From a bacterium (lineage in GTDB: Bacteria > Spirochaetota > UBA4802 > UBA5550): a stretch of 20,009 nt of DNA. Below are positions 14,238 to 20,009 of the stretch, in pieces (within the stretch, counting starts at the first letter, position 1; every line of letters starts with the position of its first letter). Both the position numbers and the translations under genes were made by a program. The stretch covers positions 1 to 20,009 of the forward strand of contig JAAENB010000680.1 in NCBI GenBank assembly GCA_024224995.1. Reading direction: 5' to 3'. The notes under the pieces were generated by a model. It was not told where the DNA came from, did not search any database, and saw only the letters and a list, made by a program, of their open reading frames with translations.

Positions 14238-16142
14238 ATGAATAATTGGTCAGAAAATCAAATGGAAAACCATGAATCCAAAAACGGCAGTCCTTTGCCT
14301 ATTGATATTTTGAACCAGTGCAAGGAAGTTTCCTATACTCTGAAAGACAATTCATCCGCCCTGTTCAAACAACTAAGAACTTTTTTTATTGGTGCCGCCC
14401 AGGAGCTTTCCGATTTTCAAAAACTGATGAAGCCCTATATTGAATATTATTATCCCGACCAGGTGACTTCGGATAATCCAAACTTTGTTAGAGATGTTAT
14501 TATCCCCAGCAGGGAGGAAATGGAACGGGCTATTGAAAAATCGGCTGCCAATATGCGGGGCGACCAGGAAATAAATAGAAATGTCGTGAGCGCCATCCAA
14601 CGCGCCCTGACTCTCCAGGAAAGCATTGATCATATTCTTAACATTGTTGAAGATATTGAAATCTATTTTCTTAACACAATGATTATTTCCATAAAAACCG
14701 GTTCCCAGGGTGTTACGCTTACCCAGCTCTCAAAAGAAATGGGTAAACTCTCAAAAATAATCAGCGATATTTCATCGGATTTTAGAGCTGTTATTAACAA
14801 ATTAAGCACCGAATGCGTCAGTTTCGACGAAACCAGGGAAAAAGTTGAGCTCATCCAGAGAACCTACCTCACCGATATTAAAATTACCACCAGGGTTGTG
14901 TTCGACGAGATCGTAGACGAATTAAACACTGTCTCCCTGGATGTGGGCAATATCCTTGTTGACCTCTACGAGATCCAGCTTTTAATAAAAGAAGTGATTA
15001 ACAAACTCCAGCTTGAGGATCTTGTGAGACAAAACACGGAAAAAGTTATTTACCTGGTTGAGGACATCATTTATAATAGTGATGAATTATATAATAAAAT
15101 TACCAACTCAAGTGATGACTCTATACCGCCACTCGACAAACAAGCATTTGAGTCGGCTCTCCTGTGCCTGGCAAAAACCAAAATCGCGGAGATCATGGAC
15201 AGCATCAATACCCTCAATACCGACATCAACAAAATATTCGAAATGGTAAGAGAAATTTCCAAACGGGTTTTACATGACCTTACGATGAGCGACTCTCCGG
15301 AACAAGAAACAGATGAGGAGGCGGACCGCACCCTGGAAGAGGAAGCCGACAATCTTGAAGCCATTTATAAACAGGCCCAGACCATGAAGAATGATTTTAT
15401 TAATGTCATTCACGAAATCATCAAAAACAAAAAAAACCTGTTCGATTTTTCCCAGAGCATCCTGGCTATTATAAACCGCTTTGATACATTCTTTAGCACT
15501 ATTTCCGGTGTGGCCCGCAAGTTTGAAATAATCAACCTCCTTACCAGGATTGAACTGGCGCGGAATTCCTTGATCCTGAAAAGTGTTGGCGGCGCCTTAG
15601 CTGAGATTAGCAAACTGCCTATTCTGATTAAAAATAACATCGCTGAATCTACTGAACAATACAACTCCGTAAAAGAAGGAATTGATGAAGCCATAAACGA
15701 TTATTTAACCACCTTTACGGAACAGGAGTCCATTCTCGATGAAAGCGTTAAAAATATGGAAACCGTTTCTAAAAACCTCGAAAAATCCCATAAGTATTAC
15801 GTTAATATTTCACAAGAGATGAAAGAGAGAGCCGAAATGTCCCTGCAGTTTATTGACACCATTCAGGAAGAGCATTCAACCCTTGTTAATACCGGTTCTC
15901 TTCTTGAGGTCACCGGTCAAAAACTCCTGGACTACTACGCCTCTCTCCGGGCAAATAGTGACTCTACAGCGAGCGGGGAAGAAGACACGGACGATATTAA
16001 TAATTTCACCAGGGAACTTTCCGCGATTAAAGAATACCTTCTTAAAAAATCAGCTGACGGTGATTACCGGAGCCAGATGCTCCTCTCCCTGATTGCCGAA
16101 TACGTGGAAGAAACAGACAAAGAAGAGATAACTTTTTTCTAA
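14238..16142 (+). CDS. Long helical protein resembling a degenerate cytoplasmic chemoreceptor
   Basis: This 634-residue protein has no signal peptide or membrane helix and is almost entirely predicted helix/coiled coil, with an acidic break near 350-370. I do not recognise a named family. Two stretches recall the receptor hairpin tip: about 137-180 (EDIEIYFLNTMIISIKTGSQG) and about 429-465 (FEIINLLTRIELARN). Neither keeps the exact CheA/CheW-binding consensus. Between them, residues 255-275 contain LQLEDLVRQNTEKV, whose D261-x3-Q265 matches the spacing of the CheZ catalytic pair. It could be a scaffold, a soluble receptor or a phosphatase-like partner of CheY. It is the last gene of the chemotaxis operon, 30 bp after cheB. 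The start has no clear ribosome site and overlaps the stop of a four-codon frame at 14227-14241, so translational coupling is possible. Confidence 0.72.
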   Translation: MNNWSENQMENHESKNGSPLPIDILNQCKEVSYTLKDNSSALFKQLRTFFIGAAQELSDFQKLMKPYIEYYYPDQVTSDNPNFVRDVIIPSREEMERAIEKSAANMRGDQEINRNVVSAIQRALTLQESIDHILNIVEDIEIYFLNTMIISIKTGSQGVTLTQLSKEMGKLSKIISDISSDFRAVINKLSTECVSFDETREKVELIQRTYLTDIKITTRVVFDEIVDELNTVSLDVGNILVDLYEIQLLIKEVINKLQLEDLVRQNTEKVIYLVEDIIYNSDELYNKITNSSDDSIPPLDKQAFESALLCLAKTKIAEIMDSINTLNTDINKIFEMVREISKRVLHDLTMSDSPEQETDEEADRTLEEEADNLEAIYKQAQTMKNDFINVIHEIIKNKKNLFDFSQSILAIINRFDTFFSTISGVARKFEIINLLTRIELARNSLILKSVGGALAEISKLPILIKNNIAESTEQYNSVKEGIDEAINDYLTTFTEQESILDESVKNMETVSKNLEKSHKYYVNISQEMKERAEMSLQFIDTIQEEHSTLVNTGSLLEVTGQKLLDYYASLRANSDSTASGEEDTDDINNFTRELSAIKEYLLKKSADGDYRSQMLLSLIAEYVEETDKEEITFF

Positions 16143-17917
16143 ATCTTTTCCACCAGCAATTCTTTCCGCTCCCTGCCGTTGCTTGTTGTTGTTTTTATGG
16201 GCTTTATTAAAAGCGCGGCGCGGTCGTCATCGGGTTTTCGCTCTCCGCAAAAGGCATCTATTTCGTCCATCAATTCCCGCAAGAACTCTCCCGGGTTCCG
16301 GCCTCCGTTCTTTCGTACAAAATCCATCAAGCGCCCGGTTGAATAAAATTCTCCTGTTTCATTCCTGGCTTCGGTTATGCCGTCCGTATATAAAAAGAGC
16401 ATATCATTTACGTTAAACGTGGTTATTTTATAATCGAACCCCGGCGAGGAGCTGATCCCAATAGGGAGCCCCTGTTCCGTTGACAGCTCTTCGATTTCCT
16501 TTGTTCCATCCCGGTACAGTATTGGTTTCTGGTGTCCGCAATCGGTGTAGGCCAGTTCATTGGTCTTCATGTTAAAAATTGAATAAAAGGCCGTTAAAAA
16601 ATATCCCATGCCGCTCACTACGGTGTACACGTCCCTGTTTACGTCCCCGCATACTTTCGCCGGTGTTCTGCTAAAATGCCCGTGATTTACAAAACAGGCT
16701 TTTGCCATGGTTGTTATGAGCGCTGCCGATACGCCATGTCCCGATACATCGGCTATCATAAAAGAATACGTATCCCTGCCGATTCTCCGGACATCATAAA
16801 AATCTCCCCCCACTTCATCCATTGCCAGGTACCGGGCATCAATATTCAGTTCCGGGGTTATGGGGATCGTTTTGATGATACTCTCCTGTACCATCTTTGC
16901 CATTTCCATATTATTATGAAGTTTCTTATTCTTGCTCCGGAGCTCGGCATTCGCTTCCCGCAGCTGCCCGGTCCGTTTGTCTATGACCTCCTGAAGCTGG
17001 GCCGTAAATCTCCAGGTAAAATAGGGTGATATTACCATAAAGACCAGGACCGACAGTATCACCTGGATCACGATAAAGATATAAAAGGCTCCCCTGGCTA
17101 TATCCCGTATCCGGATATTCGGTTCCATGGCAAAATAATACCGCTCTCCGGTCCGCTGCCCCTTCTGCTCAATTACCGCGTACGCCTGTTCCGGTCTCCG
17201 GGATGTTACGGTGATCCGCGCGGGAATTATCTGCTCGGCCTTGTTCAACACCTTTGATATTTTATACCCGAATAAATAATATCCCCGGACATAGGGATAC
17301 CCGATGTTATCGCATACCGGCGACAGGGTGATTAAGCGGATCTCTCCCCGGTACCGGGTTACAAAATGCCATACTACCATTTTGTCGATCCCTGTCTTCT
17401 TTTGTTTTTTGAGCTCTTTTAAATAGCGCGGATAATACTCCCGGTACTTTTTATCCGCCAGTTCCAGAAATCTCTTTCTCATGTCCCCTTCAGTGCCGGC
17501 CCCGGCCTCCTGCTCCTTTTGGGGTTGGACCTGCCCGTCCCTGGTGGCGAATAAGAGGCGTGAATTTTTATCGACGACTTCATATATATCATATTCCTTT
17601 ACCAGGCTCGCGTCGGACCCCACATTATCGACGATTGAGGAAATATTACTCGCCCCGACCGCGTCTCCCAGCTCGCCCCACCAGGCATAGCCCGTGACCT
17701 TGCCCTCATGGACCTTCTTCCGCTGTATCAGGTACTGTTTCCATGATTCGATGAACTCCTTCCTACGGCTGTCCTCGATGGTTTCGCTTATTTTATCTAC
17801 GAAAAGCATACCCAGGGTAAATTCCATGACCAGGAGTACTACTACAAATAGCCCGGTCATTTTTAGTATCAGCAGGGTCTGCCGTTTTCTCTTGGGGTTT
17901 GCTTGCTGCGTTTTCAT
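16139..17917 (-). CDS. Membrane-bound SpoIIE/PP2C serine phosphatase with periplasmic sensor
   Basis: This 592-residue protein has a short basic N-terminus, membrane helix 1 (about 17-40), a periplasmic region (41-276) with a CHASE4-like start (VTGYAWWGELGDAV), membrane helix 2 (277-300), a coiled coil (about 305-345), and a SpoIIE/RsbU phosphatase domain (345-575). Metal-binding motifs are intact: DEVGGDFYDV (D372), IADVSGHGVSAAL (D390), YTDGITEA (D512) and DDDRAALL. It would dephosphorylate STAS proteins in partner switching when an external signal is sensed; the STAS protein at 10472-10762 is a possible substrate, by inference only. Its stop overlaps that of the convergent helical gene by four bases. 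No ribosome site precedes the ATG, and the promoter places the transcript start at or next to it. Confidence 0.9.
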   Translation of the reverse strand: MKTQQANPKRKRQTLLILKMTGLFVVVLLVMEFTLGMLFVDKISETIEDSRRKEFIESWKQYLIQRKKVHEGKVTGYAWWGELGDAVGASNISSIVDNVGSDASLVKEYDIYEVVDKNSRLLFATRDGQVQPQKEQEAGAGTEGDMRKRFLELADKKYREYYPRYLKELKKQKKTGIDKMVVWHFVTRYRGEIRLITLSPVCDNIGYPYVRGYYLFGYKISKVLNKAEQIIPARITVTSRRPEQAYAVIEQKGQRTGERYYFAMEPNIRIRDIARGAFYIFIVIQVILSVLVFMVISPYFTWRFTAQLQEVIDKRTGQLREANAELRSKNKKLHNNMEMAKMVQESIIKTIPITPELNIDARYLAMDEVGGDFYDVRRIGRDTYSFMIADVSGHGVSAALITTMAKACFVNHGHFSRTPAKVCGDVNRDVYTVVSGMGYFLTAFYSIFNMKTNELAYTDCGHQKPILYRDGTKEIEELSTEQGLPIGISSSPGFDYKITTFNVNDMLFLYTDGITEARNETGEFYSTGRLMDFVRKNGGRNPGEFLRELMDEIDAFCGERKPDDDRAALLIKPIKTTTSNGRERKELLVEKI

Positions 17918-17922
17918 ATCTT

Positions 17923-17951
17923 ATTCTAACTGCAAATGTTCGCTTTGTCAA
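17923..17951 (-). promoter_or_regulatory. Promoter of the phosphatase gene, predicting a leaderless mRNA
   Basis: On the minus strand a perfect TTGACA (17946-17951) is followed after 17 bp by TAGAAT (17923-17928). The start codon begins only 6 bases beyond the -10 box, so the expected first transcribed base is at or beside the A of ATG. Confidence 0.65.
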
Positions 17952-18029
17952 GAATTTATCAGCTCTTTAAAAACCTTCCGGCCGGTTTGAACTTTTTTAG
18001 TAAATTACCGTAATTTTTCAAAAGAAGTA

Positions 18030-18058
18030 TTGCCATTTAGAACAAAAATCATTATATT
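18030..18058 (+). promoter_or_regulatory. Candidate promoter of the lipoprotein gene
   Basis: TTGCCA (18030-18035) and TATATT (18053-18058) are 17 bp apart in AT-rich DNA. A leader of about 105 bases would follow before the ATG at 18170. Confidence 0.5.
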
Positions 18059-18169
18059 AGAATTCAAATATAAAAGTGCATTACCCTTTCGGATCAAAAA
18101 AAATAATTGATCCTACACCATCTAAATCCGCACAAAAAATTTAATTAATCATTCAAAAGGGGATATTCT

Positions 18170-19222
18170 ATGTTAAACAAAATTAAAACCATTAGATTAT
18201 TACCGGCATTACTGGTCATTATTGCTATGGCAGGTGTGGCCTGCATCGTACAAACGGACATGCCGGAATTCAGCAAAGAAAGCGGTGAGTATACAACGGA
18301 TATTTCAGTAGAAATAACTGCCGAGGCCGGGGCTGCAATTCATTATACCACCGACGGCAGCGATCCTACAGAGAGCTCTCCGGTCTATTCAGAACCCATA
18401 GCTATATCCGGTGGCGGTACTACAGTTACCATCAAGGCCATAGCGGTAAAAGAGGGAAATGAAAACAGTGATATCGCGAGCGCTGTGTACACTATCGTGC
18501 AGCTGGTTCAGCTAACTCAGCCGGTATTCAGCAAAGGCGGAGGAGACTACAATTGGGATATTTCCGTGGCCATCACCGCAGAAGAGGGCGCGCAAATTCA
18601 TTACACAATTGACGGCACAGACCCTACCGCAAGTTCTCCGGTTTATTCAAACCCTGTTGACGTAGAAGGGTTTGAAAATTCAATGACCATCAAGGCCATT
18701 GCCGTTAAAGCAGGCGCGTCAAACAGTGACATCACCAGCGCGGCCTACAACATTACCGGCATTGGAAAAGAAATTATCGACATTGAAGGAAATATACATC
18801 GCGTGACTGCGACCAGGTATTTAGGAATGACCTACAGTCCCTGCTCGAATCCGAGTGGGCCGAGTATGAAATTAAGCTACTGGGTAACGGACTGGCGTCT
18901 GTATAAATACGACGCCAGCAATAAATACATTTGCAGCAGCCGTATTTTCAAATCGGTTCCGGTTATTAGCAGGGGCATCGTTAATGTCATTGAAAGTTTT
19001 GAGATTTCTGCTGACGATGAGTGTAATATATCGGTGATACTCAACCTGCTGACCTATCCCGAATATGAGTGTTCTCCGCATTTCACCCCTACAGAAGTTC
19101 GGAAACAGTCAAACGTACAGAAGTTTAACCGGGATAAAGACTGCCAGGATCCCGACTGTATTTACTTTGAAGATGATTATTTATATAGCGGCGATTACTA
19201 CAACAACGAAAACAGCTGGTAG
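18170..19222 (+). CDS. Lipoprotein with two chitobiase-type beta-sandwich repeats
   Basis: The 350-residue protein starts with a signal peptide ending MAGVAC, so C25 is probably lipidated; the lipobox is loose, lacking leucine at -3. Two similar repeats follow, about 32-109 and 118-195, each with (I)HYT-DG-DPT-SSPVYS and (T)IKAIAVK. They match the chitobiase/beta-hexosaminidase C-terminal (CHB_HEX_C) type of domain, which decorates surface proteins and glycosidases. The C-terminal half (about 200-350) is unrecognised: six cysteines (225, 255, 285, 301, 325, 330), possibly disulfide-bonded, then an acidic tyrosine-rich tail. No catalytic motif is visible; a surface binding or structural role is likely. 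AGGGG precedes the ATG. Confidence 0.85.
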   Translation: MLNKIKTIRLLPALLVIIAMAGVACIVQTDMPEFSKESGEYTTDISVEITAEAGAAIHYTTDGSDPTESSPVYSEPIAISGGGTTVTIKAIAVKEGNENSDIASAVYTIVQLVQLTQPVFSKGGGDYNWDISVAITAEEGAQIHYTIDGTDPTASSPVYSNPVDVEGFENSMTIKAIAVKAGASNSDITSAAYNITGIGKEIIDIEGNIHRVTATRYLGMTYSPCSNPSGPSMKLSYWVTDWRLYKYDASNKYICSSRIFKSVPVISRGIVNVIESFEISADDECNISVILNLLTYPEYECSPHFTPTEVRKQSNVQKFNRDKDCQDPDCIYFEDDYLYSGDYYNNENSW

Positions 19223-19235
19223 ACAATTTTTGCTT

Positions 19236-19272
19236 TTCAGCAGCCGGTTATTGTTCTTAACCGGCTGCTGAA
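19236..19272. terminator. Stem-loop terminator between convergent genes
   Basis: Arms of 15 bases (19236-19250 and 19258-19272, starting TTCAGCAGCC) pair perfectly around a 7-base loop. A weak T-run (TTATTTTTC) follows on the plus strand, so it mainly ends the lipoprotein transcript. It also separates it from the convergent adenosyltransferase gene. Confidence 0.75.
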
Positions 19273-19277
19273 GATCG

Positions 19278-19808
19278 TTATTTTTCAATACCCTCACGCG
19301 CCTTAACTCCCCGGTCAAAGGGATGCTTGATCTTTTTCATCTCCGTTACCAGGTCTGCCAATTCGAGAATCTTTTCATTCGCGTCTCTTCCGGTTAAAAT
19401 AACTTCTATTGATGGCGGCCGGGCTGCCAGTAAAGATTCCAGATCCTTAAAAGAAATAAATTCTTTATTTATGGCCGATATTACTTCATCAAGGATGAGC
19501 ACATCACAGGCCGAATCATTCAGTAGATCCATGACAAGCCGGAACCCTTCGGCGGTTTCTTCTTTTAGCAGGGTCAATTCTTCGGAATTCATGTTCCAGA
19601 TAAATTTCTTTTGTGAATTAAAACGGTATACGGGAATATCCCCGGTCATTTTTTTAAGAAATAATATTTCGCCGGATTCGCTGCCTTTAATAAACTGAAT
19701 AATAATTACGTTAAGACCTCTCCCGGCTGCCCGAATCGCCTGCCCTATTGCAGCAGTAGTTTTACCTTTTCCATCTCCCGTATAAACTTGAACCAATCCG
19801 TTTTTCAT
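19278..19808 (-). CDS. cobO: Cob(I)yrinic acid a,c-diamide adenosyltransferase (CobO/BtuR type)
   Basis: The 176-residue enzyme has an N-terminal P-loop, YTGDGKGKTTAA (about 9-20), then IIIQFIKG, LILDEV (the metal-binding aspartate region) and the late block ILTGRDA. These are the usual signatures of the CobA/CobO/BtuR family, which transfers adenosyl from ATP to reduced corrinoid in coenzyme B12 synthesis or salvage. I take the ATG at 19808; a longer frame from a TTG at 19829 would overlap the GAGAGG ribosome site. No other cobalamin gene and no B12 riboswitch are visible nearby. Confidence 0.92.
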   Translation of the reverse strand: MKNGLVQVYTGDGKGKTTAAIGQAIRAAGRGLNVIIIQFIKGSESGEILFLKKMTGDIPVYRFNSQKKFIWNMNSEELTLLKEETAEGFRLVMDLLNDSACDVLILDEVISAINKEFISFKDLESLLAARPPSIEVILTGRDANEKILELADLVTEMKKIKHPFDRGVKAREGIEK

Positions 19809-19858
19809 GTATGTTCTTACCTCTCTCAAGAAACTCTTTTTTCAATAGAGCCGTCTTC

Positions 19859-20009
19859 ATCATAACGTGGGGCTGGAAGCCCCTCGCAGGGGTCGCACCC
19901 CACGCTATGAGAAATCCCCATAGCCCTGGTGAATTATTTTAGAAACAGAGCCTGTTCCCGGGGGATGTTATCCGGGGTCTGCTCTGCTGCCCTATGGGGT
20001 TGAAACCCC
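19859..20009. repeat. Palindromic dispersed repeats at the window end
   Basis: The first part (19859-19911) has arms CATAACGTGGGG and CCCCACGCTATG around CCCCTCGCAGGGG, a diverged relative of the perfect palindrome at 5982-6031. The second (about 19945-19996) has CAGAGC/GCTCTG arms around CCGGGGGATGTTATC, a word also found at 326-340. No gene is visible from 19830 to the end. Confidence 0.65.

Noticed and set aside
14227..14241. Four-codon frame ATG AAT ATA AAA TGA as a regulatory leader peptide
   Set aside because: It has no ribosome site and could be chance; it is mentioned only as a possible coupling feature of the helical gene.
19809..19900. Cobalamin riboswitch upstream of the adenosyltransferase gene
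   Set aside because: I found no B12-box-like sequence, and the upstream region is short and made of dispersed palindromes.

Overview
The window is dense bacterial DNA of moderate GC content. It carries about eighteen protein-coding genes, no rRNA or tRNA that I can see, and several families of short palindromic dispersed repeats. Lipoproteins, a UmuD-type protein, a sigma-54 promoter and a large chemotaxis operon with a CheX-like protein point to a motile, probably anaerobic, diderm bacterium. A spirochaete or a neighbouring phylum is my best guess, with low confidence because there is no phylogenetic marker.

Left third (1-7800): a repeat-rich stretch (1-420) precedes a membrane-anchored LytTR regulator and a tandem flavodoxin/iron-sulfur flavoprotein. 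The promoter between them (1401-1429) has a pair of LytTR-like direct repeats directly upstream. Convergent to these is an operon of a class II histone-deacetylase-like enzyme and a YjbQ-family protein. Next come a 66-residue protein behind a near-perfect sigma-54 promoter, a CheX-like protein with an N-terminal MshEN-like repeat domain, a secreted polysaccharide deacetylase, and a UmuD-like S24 peptidase.

Middle (7800-16142): one co-oriented operon of seven genes with gaps of 27-48 bp: Cache-type chemoreceptor, cheW, cheY, a STAS protein, cheA, cheB, and a 634-residue helical protein that looks like a degenerate cytoplasmic receptor with a CheZ-like D-x3-Q helix. The receptor signals through CheW to CheA, which would phosphorylate CheY and CheB. 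The CheX-like protein and possibly the helical protein are the candidates for dephosphorylation. No cheR or cheD lies in the window.

Right part (16139-20009): a membrane-bound SpoIIE/PP2C phosphatase converges on the operon with stop codons overlapping by four bases, and its promoter predicts a leaderless mRNA. A lipoprotein with two chitobiase-type beta-sandwich repeats and a cob(I)alamin adenosyltransferase close the window, followed by repeats related to those at the left end and at 5982-6031.

The most noteworthy points are the LytTR operator-promoter module, the sigma-54-controlled small protein, the shared MshEN-like segments in CheA and the CheX-like protein, the degenerate receptor with a possible phosphatase motif, and a roughly 180-bp palindromic element found twice, each time between convergent genes that end inside or against it.
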